Below are positions 25,950-35,051 of a stretch of DNA of 64,000 nucleotides, in pieces. A model generated the notes under the pieces. The model had not been told where the DNA came from. It did not search any database and saw only the letters and a program-made list of their open reading frames with translations. Positions within the stretch are counted from its first letter, which is position 1; each line of letters begins with the position of its first letter. Source of the DNA: Bovifimicola sp050309585 (GTDB taxonomy: Bacteria; Bacillota; Clostridia; Lachnospirales; Lachnospiraceae); the NCBI GenBank assembly GCA_050309585.1, contig JBNRML010000036.1, positions 33,961 through 97,960 on the forward strand, read 5' to 3'. A program made the position numbers and the translations under genes.

Positions 25950-27047
25950 ATGGCGTCAAAAAAGATACTTCTTTCTGAGGCTAAAGAAGGTATGGAATTG
26001 ACAAAAGATATTTATGATATCTCTGGAAGACTGTTGGTGCCGTTTGGAACCATACTTGACAGGGAAATCATAAATAAACTGGAAAATTATGATGTTGTTG
26101 TAGTTAAGGTAATTGAAAAGTCAGAAATTGATGAACTTTATCTGGGTAGTACAAAGGACTATCCGAACGAAGAAACCACATATTTTGGGAAAATTAAATC
26201 TTCTCCGGAATATGTTGAATTTGAAAAACAATTTAATACATCCGTAAATGATCTAAAAATAGAGTTCAATGATATTGTTATGAAAAATAAGGCCATTGAA
26301 ATAGATGAAATGCTGCAGGGTGTCAAGCAGATTATCGCTTCGAATAAGACAAAATATGGTCTTTTGGATATTTTGACATGTATGAGAGGTTACGATGACC
26401 TCACCTTTGCACATTCTATGAATGTATCTTTAATTTGTAGTATTATTGCGGACTGGATGGGGTATTCTGATTCTGACAAGGAGCTTTTAATGGCTGCCGG
26501 GCTTCTTCATGATATAGGGAAGATTAAAATTCCAAGAGAAATTATCACTAAGCCGGGCAGATTGACAGAAAAAGAATACAATATAGTAAAGATGCATCCG
26601 GTTTTGGGATATGAAATACTTATGAATCAGAAGATTGACTTGAGAATAAAAAATGCTGCACTTTGTCACCACGAGAGGTTTGATGGAAGCGGATATCCCA
26701 GAAAATTGCCTGGAAATTCCATAGAAGAAATTTCCGGGATTGTTGCCATAGCAGATGTATATGATGCCATGACTGCCAATCGTGTGTATAGGGAAGGATT
26801 GTCGCCTTTTACGGTAACGGAGTTTTTTGAGGAGAATATTATTCATTTTGACCCTAAAATACTTCTGATGTTTCTTAATAAAACAGCACAATCATATGTG
26901 AGTTCTACAGCATTACTAAGTAATGGAGAGGAAGGCAAGATTGCCATGATTAACAACCATTCAATAGGAAGACCTGTTGTTATGTGCGGAAACAAAGTAA
27001 TAGACTTGTCGAAAGACAAATCTATTAACATTGTTAAAGTATATTAG
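25950..27047 (+). CDS. HD-GYP domain c-di-GMP phosphodiesterase
   Basis: A soluble protein of 365 residues. The N-terminal 130 residues form the small beta-rich domain often found before HD-GYP. The catalytic part contains FAHSMNVSLI, LLHDIGKIKIP, KMHPVLGYEI, HHERFDGSGYP, ADVYDAMTANRVYR and HFDPKI, i.e. the full HD and GYP sets. It should linearise c-di-GMP or degrade pGpG. Its place two bases after an EAL phosphodiesterase suggests a joint switch lowering c-di-GMP. It converges on the GH13 gene with one base between stop codons and no visible terminator. Confidence 0.93.
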   Translation: MASKKILLSEAKEGMELTKDIYDISGRLLVPFGTILDREIINKLENYDVVVVKVIEKSEIDELYLGSTKDYPNEETTYFGKIKSSPEYVEFEKQFNTSVNDLKIEFNDIVMKNKAIEIDEMLQGVKQIIASNKTKYGLLDILTCMRGYDDLTFAHSMNVSLICSIIADWMGYSDSDKELLMAAGLLHDIGKIKIPREIITKPGRLTEKEYNIVKMHPVLGYEILMNQKIDLRIKNAALCHHERFDGSGYPRKLPGNSIEEISGIVAIADVYDAMTANRVYREGLSPFTVTEFFEENIIHFDPKILLMFLNKTAQSYVSSTALLSNGEEGKIAMINNHSIGRPVVMCGNKVIDLSKDKSINIVKVY

Positions 27048-27048
27048 C

Positions 27049-28815
27049 CTAACTTAAAGAGATTAATATTCCATTAGGTTTTAAAGTCTTTTTCTCATAT
27101 TTGAGAGAAAACAATATATTGTTTTTATGAACAGAATACGAATAATCGTCATTGCTGCAATTCAGTATGACGGTTATTTTTTTTCCTTCTGAATCAAAAC
27201 GGTCATATTGAATGATTCGAGGATTTTCAGGAATAATCACAAACTGGTAGTTGTTTGAACGAAGACATGCGTATTCTTTCCGGAGATTAATAAGTTTCTT
27301 TATAACACTGTATTTTCTATAATGTTTACCGGTATTTATTTCGTCCCAAGGCATACATCTTCTGCAATCCGGATCATAAGAACCCTTTAATGCAATTTCT
27401 GTTCCATAGTAAATGCACACCGTTCCCGGCATTGTGAAAAGCATTGTGAGCTGCTGATAGAAGGCGTAAATATTTTTTACCCTCGTCATAAGACGCATTG
27501 TGTCATGGGAGTCTAAAAGGTTAAATAAAACCTCATTCATCTGTTCCGGATAAAGCGAATAACAACGATTTATGCTGTGTTCAAGACTTTCGGAACAGGA
27601 TGTTTCGTCAGACCAGAAATTATTCAGACTGTCTCCGAAGGCATAATTCATTACTGAATCGTACTGGTCACCGCGAAGCCAGGGGATGCTGTCATGCCAC
27701 AATTCGCCTATTATGTAAAAATCCGGCTTAATTGACTTAAGGGCTTTGTTTAATTCTTTACACAGCAAATGTGAAATCTCTCCTGCCACATCTAATCTTA
27801 AGGCATCTATGTCATATTTTTTTACCCAGTCAGAAACAATATTTACTATGTAGTCTATGACAGAAGGATTATTCGTGTTGAGCTTAGGCATCTGATCATA
27901 GAATGCAAAGCTATACATACGGCACTCTTTTGCATTTCCGTATTTTCCATCGTTTATGAGAGGCCATTTATTTATCATAAACCAGTGAAAGTATTTGGAC
28001 TCCGGCCCTTTTTTCAGAACATCCTGCCATGGGGCAAACAACATTCCACTGTGGTTGAATACACCGTCCATCATTACCTTAATGCCGTGATTGTGAGCGG
28101 TGGATACCAGATTTATCATATCTTCGTCTGTACCGAAGCATGGATCGATTTTTGAATAATTCGTTATGTCATATTTGTGATTTGAAGGGCTTTCACATAC
28201 AGGTGTGAGATAAAGCCCTGTGATTCCGAGATTTTCAAGATACGGAATCTTACTTATTATTCCAGGTAAATCACCGCCAAAAAATTCATGGTACTTAACT
28301 TTTTTGTCAGAACTTCTCCACTCGGATGTGTTCTCGGGATTTATTTTTTTGTTTCCGTTGCAGAAACGCTCGACAAATATTTGATACCATATTGTAGAGT
28401 TTACCCATTTTGGTACAGTGATTATGTCTGCGGGATTCATCCATGGAAACATAAATGCCTGACGTCTGCCTTTAAATGAATGTAATTCGGAAGGAGAATA
28501 GAATTTATCCTCCATCATATAGTATGTGTCAGTATCATCTTCGATTTTAAAATAGTAAACGAGACGTTTGAATTCCGGTTTAACTTTATGTGTCCATAAA
28601 ATATGATAATCAAGATTTTTTCTTTGTGACATCAAGTCTTCTTTTTCTTCAAAGGTCTGATTGCTGCCCATGATACCACGGGTAAAAGGATCTCCATAGC
28701 AGAGATAGACTCTTTTGACGTCGTATCCTGTTTTAATGGATATTACAATTTCGTCTTCATTCAGACAGTAGCAATAGTTGTCAGAGCAACGGTGAAAAAT
28801 AGCTGATAAGTTCAT
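27049..28815 (-). CDS. GH13 alpha-amylase family enzyme (neopullulanase-like)
   Basis: An intracellular alpha-glucan hydrolase of 588 residues; there is no signal peptide. The first 130 residues look like the N-terminal beta domain of cyclomaltodextrinase/neopullulanase enzymes. The barrel shows YQIFVERF, DGVFNHSG, the nucleophile in DALRLDVAGE (D342), the acid in IIGELWHDS (E371) and NLLDSHDTMR (D438). It likely trims maltodextrins or cyclodextrins taken up from starch. The start ATG 28815 directly follows the GGAGGTTAAT of an R element; an upstream in-frame ATG at 28827 overlaps that ribosome site and is rejected. Confidence 0.93.
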   Translation of the reverse strand: MNLSAIFHRCSDNYCYCLNEDEIVISIKTGYDVKRVYLCYGDPFTRGIMGSNQTFEEKEDLMSQRKNLDYHILWTHKVKPEFKRLVYYFKIEDDTDTYYMMEDKFYSPSELHSFKGRRQAFMFPWMNPADIITVPKWVNSTIWYQIFVERFCNGNKKINPENTSEWRSSDKKVKYHEFFGGDLPGIISKIPYLENLGITGLYLTPVCESPSNHKYDITNYSKIDPCFGTDEDMINLVSTAHNHGIKVMMDGVFNHSGMLFAPWQDVLKKGPESKYFHWFMINKWPLINDGKYGNAKECRMYSFAFYDQMPKLNTNNPSVIDYIVNIVSDWVKKYDIDALRLDVAGEISHLLCKELNKALKSIKPDFYIIGELWHDSIPWLRGDQYDSVMNYAFGDSLNNFWSDETSCSESLEHSINRCYSLYPEQMNEVLFNLLDSHDTMRLMTRVKNIYAFYQQLTMLFTMPGTVCIYYGTEIALKGSYDPDCRRCMPWDEINTGKHYRKYSVIKKLINLRKEYACLRSNNYQFVIIPENPRIIQYDRFDSEGKKITVILNCSNDDYSYSVHKNNILFSLKYEKKTLKPNGILISLS

Positions 28816-29005
28816 ATTAACCTCCATGTCGGAGCAATTTATTGCGAAGACACGCGTCGAGAAATCAGGGAATCCTGTTTCTCGACTGCGATAGCTCGAA
28901 TTGAGGCTCCGGACTCAATTCGTTGTGTGAAAAATCAGCACTTCGGTGTGATTTTTCACACTAACCTCCATGTCGGAGAGTCTTTACGCGAAGAGGCGCT
29001 CCAGG
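28816..29005 (-). repeat. Dispersed structured element R, copy R3
   Basis: Read on the minus strand this is the most complete unit with two ribosome sites. The order is: CGCCTCTTCGCGTAAAGACT, CTCCGACATGGAGGTTAGTGTGA, a 13-pair hairpin D (GTGTGAAAAATCA with TGATTTTTCACAC, 28925-28961), hairpin A with loop TCCGGAGC, hairpin B, then GCAATAAATTGC, CTCCGACATGGAGGTTAAT and the ATG of the GH13 gene. Compared with R2 the palindrome GCAAATAAATTTGC has lost one base in each arm, which keeps the pairing. The left part overlaps the 3-prime end of the CYTH gene. Confidence 0.82.
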
Positions 29006-29438
29006 TGCTTAAATAACTGTTATGATATTTTCCGGAAAAGGTCACATCTTCCCCAAACCACCAGGGCGGAGTGAACGAATTTGCCTCGTCTTCTGAATCA
29101 AATTCAACTTCGGCAAGAATCATTCCTTTAAAAATCCCCTCGAAAACATCTAATTCTATGGTGTATGTTTCGTAAGGAATAAAATATCGTGTCTTCGTGA
29201 TAATATTGCCATCTGCCTTGGATAAAAGGTGGGAATAACTTTCAGAATCCAGAGGAAGATTATATTCCTCGCGGCTCATCATACCCGACCCTTTGTAGGT
29301 CAGGTAGTAAGAATCATTTTCCTTCCTTATTCTTACAACAGGCTTTGTGCAAAGATATGCCTGTTCTATTTTTTTGCTCTCGTATTGGGAAAGAGAATCA
29401 GGAAGCTCCTTTATCAGAAATTTTCTTTCTATTTCCAT
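28956..29438 (-). CDS. CYTH domain protein (inorganic triphosphatase-like)
   Basis: A 160-residue member of the CYTH/triphosphate tunnel family, which hydrolyses tripolyphosphate or other triphosphates with divalent metal. MEIERKFLIK at the start carries the ExExK signature; KPVVRIRKENDSYYLTYKG and AEVEFDSEDEA supply the tunnel charges. ATG 29438 has GAGG seven bases upstream; the ATG at 29450 is poorer. The natural domain seems to end near YHNSYLSTW; the last dozen residues (SSRKDSPTWRLV) and the stop codon come from the R element. Confidence 0.88.
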   Translation of the reverse strand: MEIERKFLIKELPDSLSQYESKKIEQAYLCTKPVVRIRKENDSYYLTYKGSGMMSREEYNLPLDSESYSHLLSKADGNIITKTRYFIPYETYTIELDVFEGIFKGMILAEVEFDSEDEANSFTPPWWFGEDVTFSGKYHNSYLSTWSASSRKDSPTWRLV

Positions 29439-29612
29439 GTTTAACCTCATTTCATAATAATATGTACTCTCATCATAGCATAAAAAATCAATATATAATA
29501 GTAAATAAAATATAAAATGGGTTGCGGTTTTTGATAAAATAAGCTAATTTATATGTAGAATATTAGGAAGGAAAGGACTTTACCATACTGATAAAGGTAA
29601 AGGGTGAAGAAA

Positions 29613-30161
29613 ATGAGTTTGGTATATGCTTTTTTGGCTGAAGGCTTTGAAGAAGTTGAGGCATTAGCTGTTGTGGATGTGTTGAGAAGAGCAAAAATAG
29701 AAACAAAAATGGTATCTGTGTCGGATAAACTTGAAGTAACCAGTTCCCACAATGTTACGATAAAAGCGGATTTGCTGCTTGAAGAGGCAGAATTTGACAA
29801 GGCGGATATGATTTTTCTTCCTGGAGGAATACCGGGAACTCCTAATTTAAGAGCTACTGAAAAATTAATGGAGGCAGTCCTTGAATTTGACAGACAGGGA
29901 AAGAAGCTTGCGGCAGTATGCGCGGCACCGAGTATTTATGGAGAGTTAGGACTTTTGGAAGGTAAAAAAGCAAGCTGTTATCCGGGATTTGAGGACAAGC
30001 TGAAAGGTGCAGAGTATCACAGGGAAAAATTCATTACAGATGGTAATATCACTACCGGAAGAGGAATGGGAGGAAGCATTGAACTTGGCCTTGAACTTGT
30101 AAGAATTCTTAAGAGTGAGGAAGAATCGAGAGAATTAGCTGAAAAAATCCAGTTGGTATAA
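29613..30161 (+). CDS. DJ-1/PfpI family protein (YajL-like)
   Basis: A class I glutamine-amidotransferase-like protein of the DJ-1 family, 182 residues. The acidic residue in FEEVEALAVVD, the LPGGIPGTPNL turn and the nucleophile elbow AVCAAPSIYGELGLL (reactive cysteine) are in place, and GRGMGGSIELGLELV closes the fold. DJ-1 proteins are reported as redox-protective chaperones or glyoxalases. An in-frame GTG at 29604 is an alternative start; ATG 29613 gives the usual N-terminus. It may share a transcript with the lipoprotein 23 bases downstream. Confidence 0.9.
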   Translation: MSLVYAFLAEGFEEVEALAVVDVLRRAKIETKMVSVSDKLEVTSSHNVTIKADLLLEEAEFDKADMIFLPGGIPGTPNLRATEKLMEAVLEFDRQGKKLAAVCAAPSIYGELGLLEGKKASCYPGFEDKLKGAEYHREKFITDGNITTGRGMGGSIELGLELVRILKSEEESRELAEKIQLV

Positions 30162-30184
30162 ATTATATGGAAACGAGGATTTAT

Positions 30185-31075
30185 ATGAGAAAGAAGATTA
30201 TTATTTTATGTACTGCCATTGCCATGACAGTTGCAATGACCGGGTGCGGTGATAAGAAAAAATTAAGCTATGGAAAAGAACAGGGTGTGGTCAGTGGTTC
30301 AATAAAACTTGAGGATGACAATGTTGTCATGAAACTTGATAATGTTAAAGCACCCGCCGGAACTGATATAGATTATACTTCAGCATTAAAAGTGGAGGGA
30401 GATGTAAAAGACTATGCCATTGATGTAAATGCATCAGGAGTAAAATATGATACACCGGGAACATACAATGTTAAATATAATGTCACGGCAAATGGAAAGA
30501 CATACAATGAAAGCATAAAGGTTACCATCACAGAGGGTAATAAGAATGAGCCTGTGACGGAGAACTCTTCTGATTATGAGATGAATGTGGGGGATAATAC
30601 AGCTGCGCAAAATAATGTGGATTTGGAAAATAATTCGGACACACAATATGTGGCAGACAGCTCTGAGATGACCACAGGTTCCTCACAACAACAAAACATA
30701 GAAACTTTTCAAAGTCAGAGACCGGTTGAAACCACAAAGTCAGAGCAGACAACGAAGTCAGAGCAGACAACGAAATCAGAGCAGACAACTGCACCGGCGC
30801 AGACAACAAAGCCTGAAGAGACAAAAAAGACTGTTATTTTAAATTCTGAGACAGTAACATATAAGCCTTCTAAGATTGAGAATGCAAAAATTGAACTTCT
30901 ATCGGGAGATTACGTTACAATAAGCTGCTCAACTAACAAATATATTGTTTCAACGAGAACGGAAATCAGTGAGATAACAAGAAATGGTCACAGATACAGT
31001 GTTTCAAGGCTGATAATAAAATTTAACAGCGGCAATGAACAGACATTGGAAACAGTAGAAAAAAGAATAGACTAA
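30185..31075 (+). CDS. Lipoprotein with Thr/Glu/Gln-rich linker
   Basis: Signal sequence MRKKIIILCTAIAMTVAMTGCG ends in a lipobox, so the mature protein is anchored to the outer face of the membrane. Residues about 30-115 look like an immunoglobulin-type beta domain (SALKVEGDVKDYAIDVN, TPGTYNVKYNVTANG). A low-complexity spacer with three copies of TKSEQT follows (about 180-205), then a C-terminal beta-rich module of about 75 residues. Function unknown; cell-surface presentation is the most that can be said. ATG 30185 has GAGG six bases upstream and beats ATG 30167. Confidence 0.82.
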   Translation: MRKKIIILCTAIAMTVAMTGCGDKKKLSYGKEQGVVSGSIKLEDDNVVMKLDNVKAPAGTDIDYTSALKVEGDVKDYAIDVNASGVKYDTPGTYNVKYNVTANGKTYNESIKVTITEGNKNEPVTENSSDYEMNVGDNTAAQNNVDLENNSDTQYVADSSEMTTGSSQQQNIETFQSQRPVETTKSEQTTKSEQTTKSEQTTAPAQTTKPEETKKTVILNSETVTYKPSKIENAKIELLSGDYVTISCSTNKYIVSTRTEISEITRNGHRYSVSRLIIKFNSGNEQTLETVEKRID

Positions 31076-31096
31076 AATAAATTATTATGATATAAT
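31068..31096 (+). promoter_or_regulatory. tig promoter (extended -10)
   Basis: TGATATAAT, an extended -10 with TATAAT at 31091-31096, is preceded 17 bases earlier by TAGACT (31068-31073). The leader to tig is about 105 bases. Confidence 0.55.
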
Positions 31097-31206
31097 TCTA
31101 TGATGTCACGTTGTCTTAAGATAAAAAATGAGTGCAGACAGGATCTGCAATATAGATAACAAATAGAAAAGCAAGCCGGTATAAACGGCGGAATGGAGGA
31201 AATATA

Positions 31207-32493
31207 ATGAGTTTACAGGTAGAAAATCTGGAAAAGAATATGGCAAAGCTTACAATTACAGTGCCAGCAGAAAAGGTAGAGGAAGCAATTGAAAAGGCTT
31301 ACCAGAAACAGAAATCAAAAATCAGCATACCAGGTTTCAGAAAAGGTAAAGTGCCACGTAAGATGGTTGAAAAAATGTATGGTGCAGGAGTTTTCTATGA
31401 AGATGCAGCAAATGACATGATTCCTACAGCTTACGAAGAAGCAGCAAAAGAGAGTAAATTAGATATCGTTTCTCAGCCAAAGATTGAAGTAACACAGATG
31501 GAAGCTGGAAAAGAATTTATCTTTACAGCAGAAGTTGCAGTTAAGCCAGAGGTTGAGTTAGGTGAATACAAAGGATTAGAAGTTCCTAAGACAGACATCA
31601 CAGTTTCAGATGACGAGGTTATGGCTGAAATTGATAAAGAAAGAGAACAGAATTCAAGAATCGTTGCAGTAGAAGACAGAGCAGTAGAAGATGGCGATAT
31701 GACTGTAATTGATTTCGAGGGATTTGTTGATGGAGAAGCATTTGAAGGTGGAAAAGGAACAGATTACCCACTTACCATCGGTTCTCATTCATTCATCGAT
31801 ACATTCGAGGATCAGCTTATTGGAAAGAACATTGGTGAAGAAGTCACAGTTAATGTGACATTCCCTAACGAATATCACGCAGAAGCACTTCAGGGTAAAC
31901 CTGCAATGTTCAAGGTAACAGTTAAAGAGATTAAGAAAAAAGAATTACCAGAGTTAGATAATGATTTTGTGGAAGATGTTTCAGAATTTTCTACAGTAGA
32001 TGAATACAAGGCAAGCATTAAGACAAAGCTTGAAATCAAAAAAGTTGAATCTGCTAAAAATGCAAAAGAAGATGCTGTAATTGAAAAATTAATTGAAGGC
32101 GCAAAGATGGAATTACCAGATGCCATGGTTGATTCACAGGTTCGTCAGATGGCAGAGGATTTTGCAAGAAGAATCAGTGCACAGGGAATCAGTATTGAAC
32201 AGTACTTCCAGTATACTGGTTTAACAGCTGACAAATTATTAGAGCAGATGAAACCACAGGCTGTTAAACGTATTCAGAGCAGACTTGTTCTTGAAGCTGT
32301 TGCAGAAAAAGAAAACTTTGAAGTAACAGAAGATGATTTAAATAAGGAAATTGAAGATATGGCAACTGCATACAGCATGGATGTGGAGATGTTAAAAGAA
32401 TTACTCACAGATGCTGACAAGGAAAATATGAAGAAAGATGTTCAGGTAAAGAAAGCAGTTGAGTTCGTGACAGAACAGGCTAAAGAAGTTTAA
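31207..32493 (+). CDS. tig: Trigger factor
   Basis: Ribosome-bound chaperone and prolyl isomerase that meets nascent chains. At 428 residues it has normal length: an N-terminal ribosome-binding domain with the signature FRKGKVPRK (near residues 43-51), the FKBP-like domain at about 150-245 (DGDMTVIDFEGFVDG, the family core), and a long helical C-terminal arm. GGAGG lies eight bases before the ATG. The order tig-clpP-clpX is the usual one in Bacillota and links folding with proteolysis. Confidence 0.97.
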   Translation: MSLQVENLEKNMAKLTITVPAEKVEEAIEKAYQKQKSKISIPGFRKGKVPRKMVEKMYGAGVFYEDAANDMIPTAYEEAAKESKLDIVSQPKIEVTQMEAGKEFIFTAEVAVKPEVELGEYKGLEVPKTDITVSDDEVMAEIDKEREQNSRIVAVEDRAVEDGDMTVIDFEGFVDGEAFEGGKGTDYPLTIGSHSFIDTFEDQLIGKNIGEEVTVNVTFPNEYHAEALQGKPAMFKVTVKEIKKKELPELDNDFVEDVSEFSTVDEYKASIKTKLEIKKVESAKNAKEDAVIEKLIEGAKMELPDAMVDSQVRQMAEDFARRISAQGISIEQYFQYTGLTADKLLEQMKPQAVKRIQSRLVLEAVAEKENFEVTEDDLNKEIEDMATAYSMDVEMLKELLTDADKENMKKDVQVKKAVEFVTEQAKEV

Positions 32494-32536
32494 TTTCACT
32501 TTGAATTTACAAAAGTAGATATTATTGACTAAGAAA

Positions 32537-32562
32537 TATGGGTTCGCGTTTGCGAGCCCATA
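32537..32562. other. Hairpin between tig and clpP
   Basis: TATGGGTTCGC (32537-32547) pairs over 11 positions with GCGAGCCCATA (32552-32562) around a GTTT loop. No T-run follows, so it is not an ordinary terminator. It could be an mRNA stabiliser or processing site that separates tig from clpPX. Confidence 0.5.
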
Positions 32563-32592
32563 ACTAGCATAACTAGAATAGGAGGAATCGTA

Positions 32593-33174
32593 ATGAGTTT
32601 AGTACCTTATGTCATTGAGCAGACTGGTAAAGGGGAGAGATCTTATGATATTTATTCTCGTCTTTTGAAGGATAGAATCATATTTCTCGGTGAAGAAGTT
32701 AATGAGACAACAGCAAGTCTTGTAGTAGCACAGTTGTTATTTTTAGAGTCAGAGGATCCGAATAAGGATATACATCTTTATATAAATAGTCCTGGTGGTT
32801 CCGTGACTGCCGGTATGGCCATTTATGATACGATGAATTATATTAAATGTGATGTGTCAACCATTTGTATTGGTATGGCTGCAAGTATGGGAGCATTCCT
32901 GCTCTCAGGTGGAGCTAAGGGAAAGAGAATGGCTCTTCCAAATGCCGAAATTATGATTCATCAGCCATTAGGCGGTGCAAAGGGTCAGGCAACAGAAATT
33001 CAGATTGCAGCTGAGCACATTCTGAAAACAAAAAAGAAATTAAATGAAATTCTATCTAAGAATACAGGAAAACCTCTTGAAGTAATTGAAGCAGATACTG
33101 AGAGAGATAATTATATGGATGCTTATCAGGCAATGGAATATGGATTGATTGATAAGGTAATCGAAAATCGTTAA
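32593..33174 (+). CDS. clpP: ATP-dependent Clp protease proteolytic subunit
   Basis: Forms the two-ring serine protease chamber fed by ClpX or other Clp ATPases. 193 residues; the catalytic serine is S98 in GMAASMGAF, the histidine H123 in MIHQPLGG, with the aspartate in the late DTERDNYMDA segment. INSPGGSVTAGMAIYDTM is the family signature. GGAGG lies ten bases upstream of ATG 32593. clpX follows 17 bases later. Confidence 0.98.
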   Translation: MSLVPYVIEQTGKGERSYDIYSRLLKDRIIFLGEEVNETTASLVVAQLLFLESEDPNKDIHLYINSPGGSVTAGMAIYDTMNYIKCDVSTICIGMAASMGAFLLSGGAKGKRMALPNAEIMIHQPLGGAKGQATEIQIAAEHILKTKKKLNEILSKNTGKPLEVIEADTERDNYMDAYQAMEYGLIDKVIENR

Positions 33175-33191
33175 TTTGGATTGGAGAACAT

Positions 33192-34436
33192 ATGGCAAAA
33201 AATAATGAAGAAAGCAGATGCTCTTTTTGTGGAAAACCGGACAGCAAGGTCAGTAAAATGATTTCCGGTCCAAACGGGGTTTTTATCTGTGATGAATGTA
33301 TTGAGGTTTGTAATGATATCCTTGAGGAAGAGCTGTCTTATGATATGGATGACGACAATGCTCTGGACATCACATTGTACAAACCTAAGGAAATAAAGGA
33401 ATTTCTTGACGAATATGTAGTGGGGCAGGAAGAGGCTAAGAAGGTATTATCAGTAGCTGTTTACAACCACTATAAGAGAATTCTCTCTAAGAAAGACATG
33501 GGAGTCGAGATACAGAAAAGCAACATTCTTATGTTAGGCCCTACGGGTTCAGGAAAAACTTATCTCGCACAGACACTTGCCAAAATATTGAATGTACCAT
33601 TTGCAATTGCGGATGCCACAACGCTTACAGAGGCAGGATATGTAGGTGAAGACGTTGAAAACATATTACTAAAGATTATTCAGGCGGCAGATTATGATAT
33701 TCCAAGAGCTGAATATGGTATTGTATATATTGATGAAATAGATAAGATTACAAAGAAATCTGAAAATGTATCAATCACCAGAGATGTATCAGGTGAGGGA
33801 GTTCAGCAGGCTTTGCTTAAGCTTCTTGAGGGAACAATGGCTTCTGTGCCACCTCAGGGAGGAAGAAAACATCCAAATCAGGAAATGCTCCATATTGACA
33901 CTACAAATATTCTCTTTATCTGTGGTGGTGCTTTCGATGGTCTTGAAAAGATTATTGAAACAAGAATGGATAAGAAGTCCATCGGATTTGGTGCAGAGAT
34001 TGCAGACAGAAGAGAAGAAGCAATTGATGTATTATTCCCACAGGTAATGCCACAGGATTTGGTTAAGTTTGGTCTTATTCCTGAATTTATCGGACGAGTT
34101 CCTGTTACGGTTACATTGGATTCCCTTGACAAAGATGCGTTGATAAGAATATTGAAGGAACCTAAAAATGCTTTGGTAAAACAGTATCAGAAGCTTTTTG
34201 AGTTGGATGGCGTAAGGCTTGAGTTTGATGAGGAATCTCTTGAGGCAATAGCTGACAAAGCTTTTGAGAGAAAGACAGGTGCAAGAGGACTTCGCTCAAT
34301 AGTGGAAGCTTCACTTATGAATACAATGTTTGAGATACCGTCTGATGAAGCAGTAGAGGAGTGCAGAATTACAGAGGATGTAATTAAGAATAATGGTACT
34401 CCTGAGATTATTAAGTCAGAAAAGAGCATCAGATAG
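33192..34436 (+). CDS. clpX: ClpX AAA+ unfoldase
   Basis: Recognises, unfolds and threads substrates into ClpP. 414 residues. The N-terminal zinc domain shows CSFCGKP and CDECIEVC. The AAA+ core has GPTGSGKT (Walker A), YIDEIDKI (Walker B), the GYVGEDVE pore loop and the KTGARGLR sensor 2. The ClpP-contact loop (IGFGAE) is present. Co-directional with clpP and followed 27 bases later by engB. Confidence 0.98.
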   Translation: MAKNNEESRCSFCGKPDSKVSKMISGPNGVFICDECIEVCNDILEEELSYDMDDDNALDITLYKPKEIKEFLDEYVVGQEEAKKVLSVAVYNHYKRILSKKDMGVEIQKSNILMLGPTGSGKTYLAQTLAKILNVPFAIADATTLTEAGYVGEDVENILLKIIQAADYDIPRAEYGIVYIDEIDKITKKSENVSITRDVSGEGVQQALLKLLEGTMASVPPQGGRKHPNQEMLHIDTTNILFICGGAFDGLEKIIETRMDKKSIGFGAEIADRREEAIDVLFPQVMPQDLVKFGLIPEFIGRVPVTVTLDSLDKDALIRILKEPKNALVKQYQKLFELDGVRLEFDEESLEAIADKAFERKTGARGLRSIVEASLMNTMFEIPSDEAVEECRITEDVIKNNGTPEIIKSEKSIR

Positions 34437-34463
34437 TTATTTTACATTGACCAGGAGGTTGCA

Positions 34464-35051
34464 ATGGTTATTAAAAATGCAGAATTAGAAACAGTTTGTG
34501 GTATTACGAGTAAATTGCCTGAAAATCTTATGCCTGAGGTGGCATTTGCAGGAAAATCAAATGTTGGGAAATCATCATTGATTAATGGGCTCTTAAACAG
34601 AAAGGCTCTGGCAAGGACTTCTTCTGAACCGGGAAAAACACAGACGATTAATTTTTACAATGTTAATAAAGAGTTGTATTTCGTGGATTTACCCGGATAC
34701 GGATACGCAAAGGTTTCTAAGGAAATGCAGGCGAAGTGGGGTGTGATGATTGAAAAATATCTTCAGACCTCAAAGCAGCTTAAAGCTGTAATGTTATTGA
34801 TAGACATTCGACATGAGCCTTCGGCCAATGATAAAAATATGTATCAGTGGATAATAAGCAATGGTTATGAACCGGTAATTATTGCCACAAAGCTTGATAA
34901 GATAAACAGAAGTCAAAAAGATAAGCACGTCAAGATGATAAAAAAGGGTCTTGGCGTGCTTGATGGAACAATTGTTATTCCTTTTTCTTCAAAAACAAAA
35001 CAGGGAAGGGAAGAAATACTTGATTTCATCTCATCAGTGACTTCACAATAA
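34464..35051 (+). CDS. engB: Ribosome-biogenesis GTPase EngB/YsxC
   Basis: An essential small GTPase required for assembly of the large ribosomal subunit. In 195 residues it has G1 AGKSNVGKSS, G3 DLPGYGYAKV, G4 ATKLDK and G5 near PFSSKT. AGGAGG lies eight bases before the ATG. It ends the tig-clpP-clpX-engB run and overlaps the convergent DUF4364 gene tail by 26 bases. Confidence 0.96.
   Translation: MVIKNAELETVCGITSKLPENLMPEVAFAGKSNVGKSSLINGLLNRKALARTSSEPGKTQTINFYNVNKELYFVDLPGYGYAKVSKEMQAKWGVMIEKYLQTSKQLKAVMLLIDIRHEPSANDKNMYQWIISNGYEPVIIATKLDKINRSQKDKHVKMIKKGLGVLDGTIVIPFSSKTKQGREEILDFISSVTSQ

Noticed and set aside
32537..32562. Intrinsic terminator after tig
   Set aside because: The stem is strong but no T-run follows on either strand.
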